Below are positions 38,161 through 46,089 of a DNA stretch of 64,000 nt, piece by piece. The stretch spans positions 248,001 to 312,000 of the forward strand of contig CP048486.1 of the NCBI GenBank assembly GCA_025560025.1. Direction: 5' to 3'. The stretch comes from Agrobacterium tumefaciens (lineage in GTDB: Bacteria; Pseudomonadota; Alphaproteobacteria; Rhizobiales; Rhizobiaceae). How positions within the stretch are numbered: position 1 is the stretch's first letter; each line of letters starts with the position of its first letter. A program made the translations under genes and the position numbers. The notes beneath the pieces were generated by a model. That model was given only the letters and a program-made list of their open reading frames with translations, did no database searches and was not told the DNA's origin.

Positions 38161-38278
38161 CTCATTCCTGTGCTTGTCACAGGAATCCAGTCGACACGCG
38201 TCTGAGTGGCGGAAAGGCTCCCCTCAGCCCAAAGACTTGGGCTGGCTGGATCCCTGTGACAAGCACAGGGAATGAGGG
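38161..38278. repeat. Mosaic palindromic repeat, copy 9
   Basis: The outer arms TCATTCCTGTGCTTGTCACA and TGTGACAAGCACAGGGAATG match copy 2, with CAGCCCAAAGACTTGGGCTG inside. It lies within the 372-base gap between the nitroreductase and beta-glucosidase genes, in which I see no gene. Confidence 0.85.
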
Positions 38279-38286
38279 AGAAAGCC

Positions 38287-39666
38287 TCACCCCTTCGCCA
38301 AACCGTGATTGCCCTTGGGGAAATTAGACGCCAAGGCGCTGTACCATTTGCCGCTGTTCTTCAGCGTCCGCACCTGCGTATCATAATCCACATGCACGAG
38401 GCCGAAGCGCATGCGATATCCCTCGGCCCATTCGAAATTATCCATCAGGCTCCAGGCGAAATAACCGCGCATCGGGTAGCCGTCCTTCACCAGATCGGCG
38501 ACGATACCAAGGTGTTCGGCATAATAATCCAGCCGCGGCTGGTCATCCACCACGCCATTTTCGATACCCATATTATAGCAGGCGCCGTTTTCGGTGATGT
38601 AGCAATCCGGCAGCTCATAGCGCTTGTAGAGGTCTTCCACCAGCGACTTGAGCGCCGGGGCATAGACCTCCCATCCGATATCGGTCTTCACGTCGCTGAT
38701 AGCCGGGGCCGGTGTGGTGGCAGGGAATTCCGCACCTTCGGTAGCGTCGTCGGCGACGCGCATCGGCGTATAATAATTCAGGCCCCACCAGTCGAGCTTC
38801 TGGCTGATGATGGAAAGGTCTTCCGCCTCCACCACCGGCATGCGGCCACCCAGCGCTTCCATCATCTCGGCCGGATATTCACCCTTGAAGACCGGATCGA
38901 AGAAGGCGCCATTGTGGAACTGGAATGCCCGCTCAGCGGCCTTGAGATCGGCGTCGCTGTTGGAGGCGGGAATGACGGAATGGGCGTTGAGCACCAGCCC
39001 TACAGGCACTTTCGGCGCCACATGGCGGGAGGCTTCCACGCCGAAACCATGGGCGAGATTGATGTGATGCATGGCGGCAAGGGCGGCCTCCATGTTGCGC
39101 TCGCCCGGCGCGTGAATGCCGTAGAGATGGCTAAGCCAGACCGCGCACCAGGGCTCGTTGAAGGTCGCCACCGCATCCAGCCGGTCGCCGAGCCTTGCCA
39201 TGACCGTCTTGGCGTAACGCTGAAAGGCATGGGCGGTGGAACGCGCGGCCCAGCCGCCATCACCCATCAGCGTCAGCGGCAGGTCCCAATGGTAAAGTGT
39301 CGCATAGGTCTTGATACCGCGCGCCTTGCAGCCATCGACGAGGCGGTCGTAAAAATCCAGCCCCTTTTCGTTGATCGGGCCGAAGCCGTCAGGGATGATG
39401 CGCGGCCAGGCGATGGAAAAACGATAGGCCTCGACGCCCATGTCCTTGATGAGATCGAGATCCTGCTCCCAGCGATTATAGTGATCGCAGGCTATATCGC
39501 CATTGTGACGCTCGAAGACGTGACCCGGCATGTTGCAGAAGGCATCCCATATGGAAGGTTTGCGGCCATCTGCCCTGGTCGAGCCTTCGACCTGAAAGGA
39601 GGCGGTTGCGACTCCGAACAGGAAATCACCGGGGAAACGGGCTGCTAGCGCTTTGGGATCGGTCAT
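38287..39666 (-). CDS. Glycoside hydrolase family 1 beta-glucosidase
   Basis: 459-aa enzyme that cleaves terminal beta-glucosyl or related residues. The GH1 signature opening FLFGVATASFQVEG is near residue 15, the acid/base Glu in TFNEPWCAVW and the nucleophile Glu in YITENGACYN. The late AWSLMDNFEWAEGYRMRFGL is also diagnostic. No signal peptide, so cytoplasmic. The ATG at 39666 (MTDPKALAARFPG) has AAAGGG upstream; starts at 39690 or 39765 are possible but less conserved. It could process plant-derived glucosides. No dedicated transporter is adjacent. Confidence 0.93.
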   Translation of the reverse strand: MTDPKALAARFPGDFLFGVATASFQVEGSTRADGRKPSIWDAFCNMPGHVFERHNGDIACDHYNRWEQDLDLIKDMGVEAYRFSIAWPRIIPDGFGPINEKGLDFYDRLVDGCKARGIKTYATLYHWDLPLTLMGDGGWAARSTAHAFQRYAKTVMARLGDRLDAVATFNEPWCAVWLSHLYGIHAPGERNMEAALAAMHHINLAHGFGVEASRHVAPKVPVGLVLNAHSVIPASNSDADLKAAERAFQFHNGAFFDPVFKGEYPAEMMEALGGRMPVVEAEDLSIISQKLDWWGLNYYTPMRVADDATEGAEFPATTPAPAISDVKTDIGWEVYAPALKSLVEDLYKRYELPDCYITENGACYNMGIENGVVDDQPRLDYYAEHLGIVADLVKDGYPMRGYFAWSLMDNFEWAEGYRMRFGLVHVDYDTQVRTLKNSGKWYSALASNFPKGNHGLAKG

Positions 39667-40228
39667 CGGAGAGGCCCTTTCATCATCCATCGAGCGGGAA
39701 AAGATCAGCAGCGGTTTAGACCATGTGGGGAAATAGGTACAGAAGCGAATGAGTAAAATCTGCAACGTTTCAGCAGCGCGTCGCCGTCAATCCAAAGCGC
39801 TTTAGATGCACGGGCGCCACAACGGCGCTGCCGTGGCGGCAGAAGGGAATGGCCCGGCAAATGCGGGTGTAAGTCAGTGTGGTGAAAGTCGTGCAATTGC
39901 CGGGCCGTATCTTTGGACCGTCGCAGGTCCGTTGGTTTCAGCCTTTTCACGGCACCTACCGGTTCAGCCCCTCCCGCCTCTGGCCCGGCGGGATGCCTTT
40001 CCGGAACATGGTCTGCCAGAACCATGCTTGTCGATGCCGGCCGCCGGTCCGCAAAAGGCGCCGCGCGTATCGCCCTTCCATTCCGGTTGCAGGGGAATGA
40101 TGCGACGGAATGGGTGGGTGGGAATGGAAGGGGAGATATTTTGCGGTAAGTGACTGGAGAGGAAAGATGTGCGGAGCGAGACTGTCCGCGCCTGACAGAG
40201 ATGACGCTCAACTTGACCCGCAACCTCG
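39667..40228. other. Intergenic region without recognisable gene
   Basis: About 560 bases between the beta-glucosidase gene and the repeat split by the insertion sequence. Short open frames here have no plausible starts, composition or family features. It contains the beta-glucosidase promoter region. Confidence 0.5.
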
Positions 40229-40244
40229 ACGTCATCCTCGGGCT
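40229..40244. repeat. Left half of a mosaic repeat split by the insertion sequence
   Basis: ACGTCATCCTCGGGCT is the start of the same repeat seen intact at 19122-19200. The continuation resumes at 41384 with CTTGACCCGAGGATCC, on the far side of the element. Confidence 0.85.
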
Positions 40245-40259
40245 TGTGTGGACGATTTG

Positions 40260-40428
40260 TGGTTTACTGGATGCATCAGCCGGGCAGCGCAAGCCCGGCT
40301 GATGCAGGCAGGCGGCCGTTTTTTCGGGCTGGTTTAAACAGCCGAGGTCAAGCAAGGCCCTGCCTGCTCCCTTTGACCCCGAACGGTTGATCGGGCTTTT
40401 GCCCGCACCACAAGCCTGGGAGCAAGGC
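40260..40428 (+). ncRNA. Predicted bridge RNA of the IS110-family element
   Basis: Three structures occur in the order known for IS621-type bridge RNAs. A 5' stem-loop has 14-bp arms (40272-40285 / 40293-40306). The target loop is closed by GGCAGG and GGCC stems (40307-40317 / 40356-40364) and holds TCGGGCT (40324-40330), identical to the target's left side, and GGTCAAGC (40346-40353), complementary to its right side GCTTGACC. The donor loop is closed by TGCTCCC / GGGAGCA (40365-40371 / 40418-40424) and holds ACGGTTG (40383-40389), identical to the element's right end, and CACAAGC (40409-40415), complementary to its left junction. Ends are approximate. Confidence 0.75.
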
Positions 40429-40429
40429 C

Positions 40430-41372
40430 ATGATACATGATATCGCCGTCGTCGGCATCGACGTTTCCAAGCAGTACTTCGACATCCATATCCCATCCCG
40501 CCGGTAAAAGCTTTCGTTGCGGCTCGTCACCGGACGAGATCACGCAGCTGGCCCGGCGCCTTAGGGGACTGGGGCCGGTCGCCGTCGGTCTCGAAGCCTC
40601 GGGCGGTTATGAAAGCAGGCTGGCCGATGGTCTTCATGCCGAAGGCCTTGAGGTTTATGTCGTGGCGCCTGCCCGCGTGCGCAGCTTTGCCCGCGCCATC
40701 GGCCAGCTGGCCAAGACCGACCGCATCGATGCGGCCATGATCGCCCGTTATCTGATGGCGGTATGGCGTGACCTCACACCCTACGCGCCTGATCCGGCTT
40801 GCCGCAGGCTGCATGCGATCAGCACCCACCGCCGGCGCCTGCTGGCCGAAAGGAGCGGGCTGGTCAGCCAACTCGACACCATCGACGAACCGCTGGTGCG
40901 CGACCTGATCGGGGAGCGCCTGCGGACCATCGCTCAGGATATCGCCACATTGGATGCGGCAATCGGTGATGTGCTGGCGCAGACGCCGCGGCTGCGCAAA
41001 AGCCATGCCCGCCTTCGCCAGGTCACCGGCGTCGGGCCGGTCCTGGCAACGGCACTGCTCGCCGACATGCCGGAACTGGGCAAAGTCTCCGCAAAGGTCG
41101 CCGCCGCCCTTGTCGGTGTCGCGCCCTATGCGCGCCAGTCGGGCGCATCGGACCGAAACGGGCGATGTGTTGGCGGCAGAAAGCATCTGCGCGACATCGC
41201 CTATATGGCCGTCCTCAGCGCCATCAAGGTCAGGGACCCTGTCCTCGGCGCCTTCTATCAAAGGCTCAGAACCCGCGGTAAGCCCTTCAAACTCGCCATG
41301 ATCGCAACCGTGCGGAAACTCATCACCATCCTCAACGCTATCGCTCGATCAGACACCGCTTTCGCACAATAG
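40430..41372 (+). pseudogene. IS110-family DEDD recombinase, frameshifted
   Basis: The natural start is ATG 40430, giving MIHDIAVVGIDVSKQYFDIH, the RuvC-like start with the first catalytic Asp. That frame stops at 40505-40507. The rest of the protein runs in the +1 frame (PAGKSFRCGSSPDE onward to 41372), with catalytic Glu in GLEASGGY, Asp residues in AKTDRIDAAMIARY, and the C-terminal Tnp domain with TGVGPVLATALLADMPELG and the likely catalytic Ser in ARQSGASDRNG. Removing one C from the CCC at 40492-40494 restores a continuous protein reading DIHIHPAGKSFR. It is therefore a one-base insertion, a sequencing error, or programmed frameshifting. Confidence 0.82.
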
Positions 41373-41383
41373 GTCCACGGTTG

Positions 41384-41449
41384 CTTGACCCGAGGATCCA
41401 CGACCAAGCCGCTTGTGGATCCTCGCCTCAAGGGCGAGGATGACGTCGC
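41384..41449. repeat. Right half of the split mosaic repeat
   Basis: CTTGACCCGAGGATCC, followed by GTGGATCCTCGCCTCAAGGG and CGAGGATGACGTCG. With 40229-40244 it reconstitutes one palindromic repeat of the CGTCATCCTCGGG type. Confidence 0.85.
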
Positions 41450-41554
41450 GTGTGAGGAAATGTTTGCTGCATTCCCTCTTCGCGTGTTGAAAAAAAGGGT
41501 TCCGCCCGCCACTACGCCCGCCTTCCAGCGGGCGTCGCGTGGCCGGACCCCTTA

Positions 41555-42508
41555 TCAGAACGGCGAATCCGGGAAGTAGAACTGCTTGGCATTGTCCTTG
41601 GTGATCAGCGTCGCGTCGAGAATATACTCACCCGCAACCGGCACCTGATCGTAGAAATGCCCGGCCGTCAGCTGCATGGCGGTCGCCACCATCGCCGGCG
41701 GGTAGAGCACGTCGACCGGCACCAGCTTGTCGCCGTCCATGACCTTCTTGATCATGTCCTTGGAACCGGCGCCCGCAACGATATACTGGATATCGGTGCG
41801 TTTCGCCTGCTGGATCGCCTCCAGAACGCCAATCGCCATGTCGTCATCCTGACACCAGACCACATCGATCTTCTTGTATTTGGTCAGATAGTCCTGCATC
41901 ACGCGGAAGGCGTCGTCGCGGTTCCAGTTGCCGTATTGACGGTCGAGAACCTTGACGCCCGAGCCGGCGATACCCTTGTCGAACCCGTCCTGACGCTGCT
42001 GGTCGATCGGGATAGGCAGACCGCGAATGACCACAACTTCAGCATTCGGCGTGGTTTTCTTGATGTATTCACCCGCCACCTGGCCAAGCGCCGGGTTGTT
42101 GCCGGCAACATAGAGATCGCGGATCGAATTGTCGTTGACGCTCGGCGCGCGGTCGACCAGCGCGACGAAGGTGCCCTTGTCCTTGATCTCCTTGATGGCA
42201 TTGACCAGCGGATCGGGATCGGATGGCAGCACGACCAGCGCATCCAGCCCCTGCACGGCAAGGTCCTGAAGCGCGTTTGCCTGGTTGGCGGCATCCGGCG
42301 AGGTCTTGACGATGACGTTCAGACCCGGATGTTCCTGCATCAGAAGTTTCGCCACCCGCTCGGCATGGTAGACGACACCGGCCGTCCAGCCGTGGTCGGC
42401 CGCCGGAATGGACACGCCAATGGTGACCTTCTTGTCCTGCGCATGCGCTGAACCCGCAAGCACCGTGGCCAGCGCGGCAAAGGCCACGCCGATGAATTTA
42501 CTACGCAT
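41555..42508 (-). CDS. Sugar ABC transporter substrate-binding protein, ribose type
   Basis: 317-aa periplasmic binding protein of the Peripla_BP_4 (RbsB-like) group. A signal peptide ends in SAHA, the mature protein starts QDKKVTIGVSIPAADHGWTA, and the ligand-site segments LVDRAPSVNDNS and DDDMAIGVLEAIQQA are present. The ATG follows GGGAGGAAAGAGACT. It is the third gene of an ATPase-permease-binding-protein operon on the minus strand. The sugar is not identifiable. Its 3' end lies about 105 bases from the split repeat and insertion sequence. Confidence 0.9.
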   Translation of the reverse strand: MRSKFIGVAFAALATVLAGSAHAQDKKVTIGVSIPAADHGWTAGVVYHAERVAKLLMQEHPGLNVIVKTSPDAANQANALQDLAVQGLDALVVLPSDPDPLVNAIKEIKDKGTFVALVDRAPSVNDNSIRDLYVAGNNPALGQVAGEYIKKTTPNAEVVVIRGLPIPIDQQRQDGFDKGIAGSGVKVLDRQYGNWNRDDAFRVMQDYLTKYKKIDVVWCQDDDMAIGVLEAIQQAKRTDIQYIVAGAGSKDMIKKVMDGDKLVPVDVLYPPAMVATAMQLTAGHFYDQVPVAGEYILDATLITKDNAKQFYFPDSPF

Positions 42509-42598
42509 AGTCTCTTTCCTCCCAAGACCGGGGCGTTCCTCCTCTTACAACCGCGCCTGCCCCACATAACGCGGCCAAATTCCCCATCGCTCGCCCTG

Positions 42599-43600
42599 CT
42601 ATCTGCGGCTGAGCGAACGCTGCACCAGCATGGCGATGATGATGATCGCACCCTGAATGGCGCCGATCAGATATTCGCTGACGAAGTTCGACAGGATCAT
42701 GATGTTGCCGACGATCTCCAGAATGAAGGCGCCGCAGATCGTGCCCCAGATGCGCCCCACCCCGCCGCGCAGCGCGGTGCCGCCGACAACGACGGCGGTG
42801 ATGGCCTGCAATTCCCACAACATGCCTGTCGTGGCTGAGGTGGAAGCGAGGCGCGGCACGTAAAGCAGCACGGCTACGGCGACACAAAGCCCCTGCACGA
42901 CATAAGCGATGGTGCGGACCCGCGCGACCGAAATGCCGGAATATCGTGCGACATCCTCGCTGGAACCCACGGCTGTCAGATGCCGCCCGTAACGGGTACG
43001 GTAAAGCACGAAGGCGGCGATGGCGGCCGTGACGAAGATGACGATAACAGGCACCGGCACGCCGAAGACGTTGCCGAAATAGACCGGACGATAAAGCGTC
43101 TGGATTTCCGGGTTGCGCAGCGTGATGGCACCGCCCTGCGACAGCCAGGTGGTCAGCCCGCGATAGATGCCCATGGTGCCGAGCGTGGCGATGAAAGGTT
43201 CGATACGGCCGATGGTCGTAATGAGACCATTGGCCAGCCCACAGGCCGCACCGATGGCGACAGCCAGCGCCATGGCGGCGAGCAGCATCAACAGCGGACT
43301 GGCGATGACACCGCTGTTCATGAACAGGATCATCAGGCTGGCGACGAAAGCGACCATCGCACCGACGGAAAGATCAAGCCCGCCGGATGTAATGACATAG
43401 GTGGCGCCGAGCGCGATGATAGCGATGAAGGCGCTGCGGGTAACGACATTCAGCAGATTGTCGATGCCGATGAAATTGGGATTGGCGATGGTGCCGAGAA
43501 CCAGAAGCAGGGCCAGCGCCACAAAAGGCGCCACGGCGCGCAGATCCCAGTCCTTCGAGGTCTTCGGCGTCTTGCCGTTATCAAGTGCGGCCTCAGTCAT
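42599..43600 (-). CDS. Sugar ABC transporter permease, RbsC type
   Basis: 333-aa inner-membrane permease of the BPD_transp_2 family, with eight to ten helices. Family segments GATYVITSGGLDLSVGAMVAF (near residues 64-84) and AITAVVVGGTALRGGVGRIWGT (near 265-286) are clear. It lies 38 bases after the ATPase gene and 90 bases before the binding-protein gene, all in one direction. Confidence 0.9.
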   Translation of the reverse strand: MTEAALDNGKTPKTSKDWDLRAVAPFVALALLLVLGTIANPNFIGIDNLLNVVTRSAFIAIIALGATYVITSGGLDLSVGAMVAFVASLMILFMNSGVIASPLLMLLAAMALAVAIGAACGLANGLITTIGRIEPFIATLGTMGIYRGLTTWLSQGGAITLRNPEIQTLYRPVYFGNVFGVPVPVIVIFVTAAIAAFVLYRTRYGRHLTAVGSSEDVARYSGISVARVRTIAYVVQGLCVAVAVLLYVPRLASTSATTGMLWELQAITAVVVGGTALRGGVGRIWGTICGAFILEIVGNIMILSNFVSEYLIGAIQGAIIIIAMLVQRSLSRR

Positions 43601-43638
43601 GTTTCCCCTCAGTATTTTTCCCCTTGCGCATGATCACC

Positions 43639-45162
43639 TCAGGCAACCTCCTGCGTGTGAACGCCCGTCGCCAGCGCCACGATGTCGTTTTCGGTCATGC
43701 GCTCCCCGGTCACCTCGCCGACGATCCGACCCGAACGCATCACCAGAATGCGGTCGCAAATGCCGATCAGCTCCGGCATTTCCGAGGAGACGACGATGAC
43801 CGAGCGCCCTTCATCCGCAAGCCCGGCGATGAAACGGTAAATCTGCTCCTTGGTGCCGATGTCGATACCCCGCGTCGGCTCGTCGATGATGACGATGGAC
43901 GGATCAAGCAGCATCATCTTGGCAAGCAGCAGCTTCTGCTGGTTGCCGCCGGAAAGCTGGCCCGCCAGCAGATCCTTGCGGCCGGTGCGGATATCGAAAT
44001 CTTGGATCGCTCCGTCGAGCGCCGCCGTCTCGCGGCGCGTATCGATCTGGAACAGCCGGCTGAATTTCTTGAGCGAGGCCAGCGTGAGATTGACCCGCAG
44101 ATCCTTGGTCAGCAGCAATCCCTTGCCCTTGCGGTCCTCGCTCAGGTAAACAATACCGGCCTTCAGGCTGTCTTCCGCCTTGGCGAAATGCACGGGTTTG
44201 CCGAGATGGCGGATCGTCCCGCGCCCCGGCCGCAGGCCAAGAACGCCCTCCATAAGCTCCGTTCTGCCTGCCCCAACAAGACCCGCAAAACCGAGAATCT
44301 CGCCTTTACGAAGGCTGAAACCGGCATCCTGTGCGTAGCCTGGAACGGTAAAATGCTCCACCTGCAAAACCGGCTCGTGTTCGCCACCGGCGTGGCGGTC
44401 CGGATAGAGCTTCGCCACATCGCGCCCCACCATCAGCCGCGCCATGTCCGCCGGCTCGAGGGCCGATATCGGATGGGAGGCAACCAGCCTGCCATCGCGC
44501 AGCACCGTCACCCGGTCGGCGATTTCCTTCACCTCCGGCAAGCGGTGCGAAATATAAAGTACCGCCACGCCCTTCGCCCTGATGTCGCGGATGACGTTCA
44601 GCAGGGCATCGGTTTCAATGGGGGTAAGGCTCGCGGTCGGCTCGTCGAAAATTACTACGCGATGCGGCACCAGCAGCACACGGGCGATCTGCACCAACTG
44701 CCGCTGGGCAATCGACAGGCTGCCGACGATGGCGTCCGGATCGATCGTGCCGCCAAGATCGCCGATTGCCTTGCGGGCGCCCTCGCGCATGGCGCGGTCG
44801 TCCACCATCGGACCTTTGCGCAATTCGCGCCCGAGATAGATGTTCTGCGCCACCGTCAGATCCGGTGCCAGCAATATTTCCTGATGCACGAGAACGATGC
44901 CGCGATGTTCGGCATCCACCGGGCCGCTCAGCGTAACGGCCTCGCCGTCAATCTGGATTTCGCCGCCCGACGGCTTCTCATTGCCGGCAAGCAGCTTCAT
45001 CAGCGTGGACTTGCCAGCGCCGTTCTCGCCAATGATGGCGTGAACCTCGCCGGCACGCACCGCGATCTCAATATCCTTGAGAACCTGCACCGGACCAAAA
45101 GACTTCGACAGCCCGACCGTCCGGATAAGGGCCGGGTCTGGAGACGCTTCAGCAAAAGCCAT
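43639..45162 (-). CDS. Sugar ABC transporter ATP-binding protein, RbsA type
   Basis: 507-aa double ATPase of the carbohydrate-uptake CUT2 family. The first nucleotide-binding domain has Walker A GENGAGKST, signature LSIAQRQLVQIARVL and Walker B VVIFDEPTAS. The second has a degenerate Walker A (GLVGAGRTELMEG), signature LSGGNQQKLLLAKM and IVIIDEPTRGIDIGTKEQIY, a usual asymmetry in this family. It is the first gene of the operon, and about 190 bases of upstream DNA before the tetR-type gene would hold the promoter. Confidence 0.92.
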   Translation of the reverse strand: MAFAEASPDPALIRTVGLSKSFGPVQVLKDIEIAVRAGEVHAIIGENGAGKSTLMKLLAGNEKPSGGEIQIDGEAVTLSGPVDAEHRGIVLVHQEILLAPDLTVAQNIYLGRELRKGPMVDDRAMREGARKAIGDLGGTIDPDAIVGSLSIAQRQLVQIARVLLVPHRVVIFDEPTASLTPIETDALLNVIRDIRAKGVAVLYISHRLPEVKEIADRVTVLRDGRLVASHPISALEPADMARLMVGRDVAKLYPDRHAGGEHEPVLQVEHFTVPGYAQDAGFSLRKGEILGFAGLVGAGRTELMEGVLGLRPGRGTIRHLGKPVHFAKAEDSLKAGIVYLSEDRKGKGLLLTKDLRVNLTLASLKKFSRLFQIDTRRETAALDGAIQDFDIRTGRKDLLAGQLSGGNQQKLLLAKMMLLDPSIVIIDEPTRGIDIGTKEQIYRFIAGLADEGRSVIVVSSEMPELIGICDRILVMRSGRIVGEVTGERMTENDIVALATGVHTQEVA

Positions 45163-45351
45163 GTGCCGTCACCGATATCCGGCGCGAACGGACGGCGCTT
45201 GCCCCTTAATTTTATTTGAAATGACCATCTGCGAACTCCTCCCAAAGCTCGAGGAAGAAGCTAGCGTCCGTTTTGAGGTACGTAAAGCAAATTTCGCTGG
45301 TCTTTTAGAATACACTTAAATTTGACTGCGCCAGCGGGTCCGAAAATCCGG

Positions 45352-45975
45352 TCATAACGCCGGAAAACGCTGAAAACCCTTCATCAGACGATGCACGGCC
45401 TCGGCGCCCTCCTTGGCAAGATCGAAACGCTTGCCGAAAAGCAGCCAGTCGGAACACATGCCCTTTATCAGCCAGTAGATCGCATCGAGTGCCGATTCCG
45501 CCGTCCAGTTGTCATTGAAGGCGCCTTCGGCCTCCGCACGCTCGAAAACCGCCTCGAGGCGCTCTTTCTGGGAACGGTCCAATTCCTCCTGCGCGTGCAG
45601 AACCGGTGCGAACTCATCGGAATAGTTGGTGCGCAGGCTGATGGTCATGATGCGCTGGCGCTGTTCGTCTCCCGCCAGCAGGGCCAGCCACTTGCAAGCG
45701 GCTTCCTCGATTTTGGCGAGAAGCGCCAGGCCTTTCAGATCGGGATCGTCGAAATCGAGCAGATCCGATTCGGGCAAGGCGACCGATTCATAAAGCCCGA
45801 TGAAAAGGTCGCTCTTGCTGGAAAAATGCCAGTATATCGCACCACGCGTCACACCGGCGGCGGCCGCCACCTCATCCAGGGAGCTGTTGGCCACGCCCTT
45901 CTTGAAAAACACCCGCTCGGCAGCGGCAAGAATCGCCTGCCGGGTCTCTTCTGCCTCGGCCTTGGTACGGCGCAT
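45352..45975 (-). CDS. TetR/AcrR-family regulator of the adjacent RND pump
   Basis: 207-aa repressor with the TetR helix-turn-helix in residues ~10-56 (SLDEVAAAAGVTRGAIYWHFSSKSDLF) and an AcrR-like ligand-binding C-terminal domain. ATG 45975 (MRRTKAEAEETRQ) has AAGGAGACATCAGC upstream. It is the last gene of the MFP-RND-TetR series on the minus strand. An operator-like palindrome very similar to that of E. coli AcrR lies before the first pump gene, so it probably represses the pump and itself. The hairpin between it and the pump may modulate its expression. Confidence 0.88.
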   Translation of the reverse strand: MRRTKAEAEETRQAILAAAERVFFKKGVANSSLDEVAAAAGVTRGAIYWHFSSKSDLFIGLYESVALPESDLLDFDDPDLKGLALLAKIEEAACKWLALLAGDEQRQRIMTISLRTNYSDEFAPVLHAQEELDRSQKERLEAVFERAEAEGAFNDNWTAESALDAIYWLIKGMCSDWLLFGKRFDLAKEGAEAVHRLMKGFQRFPAL

Positions 45976-45997
45976 GCTGATGTCTCCTTCCAATCAT

Positions 45998-46021
45998 GGC
46001 ACGGTGCCTTCGCACCGTGCC
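45998..46021. other. Perfect hairpin between RND pump and tetR-type genes
   Basis: GGCACGGTGC-cttc-GCACCGTGCC is a perfect 10-bp stem. On the minus strand, in which the genes run, no T-tract follows; on the plus strand TTTCT follows. It may act as partial attenuator or processing site, lowering regulator expression relative to the pump. Confidence 0.55.
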
Positions 46022-46089
46022 TTTCTGCATTGCCGGGCTGTCAGTCACATGAACTCAATCAAATGAAAGTGCCGGCCTCTCCATCCGTT

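Larger units (their letters stand above)
40245..41385 (+). mobile_element. IS110-family insertion sequence
   Basis: A 1,141-bp element with no terminal inverted repeats, a ~185-base non-coding left end, one DEDD recombinase frame and only 13 bases after its stop. The boundaries are defined by the interrupted repeat: left junction TCGGG-CT-TGTGG, right junction ACGGTTG-CT-TGACC. The shared core is CT; the apparent CTTG duplication arises because both target and donor have TG after the core. The left-end location of the predicted bridge RNA places it with the IS110 rather than the IS1111 group. The recombinase frame is broken by one base. Confidence 0.88.

Noticed and set aside
39705..40496. 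Minus-strand 263-residue frame spanning the beta-glucosidase upstream region and the element's left end
   Set aside because: It crosses the insertion boundary and the predicted bridge RNA, and the product has no recognisable character.
40437..41372. Taking ATG 40437 as the true recombinase start
   Set aside because: Its first ~20 residues are Ser/Pro-rich and unlike the family, while ATG 40430 in another frame encodes the canonical GIDVSKQYFDIH start. A frameshift explains both.
40243..41387. A 4-bp CTTG target-site duplication around the insertion sequence
   Set aside because: IS110 recombinases exchange at a short core without making such duplications. The donor junction and the target both read CTTG, so only the CT core need be shared.
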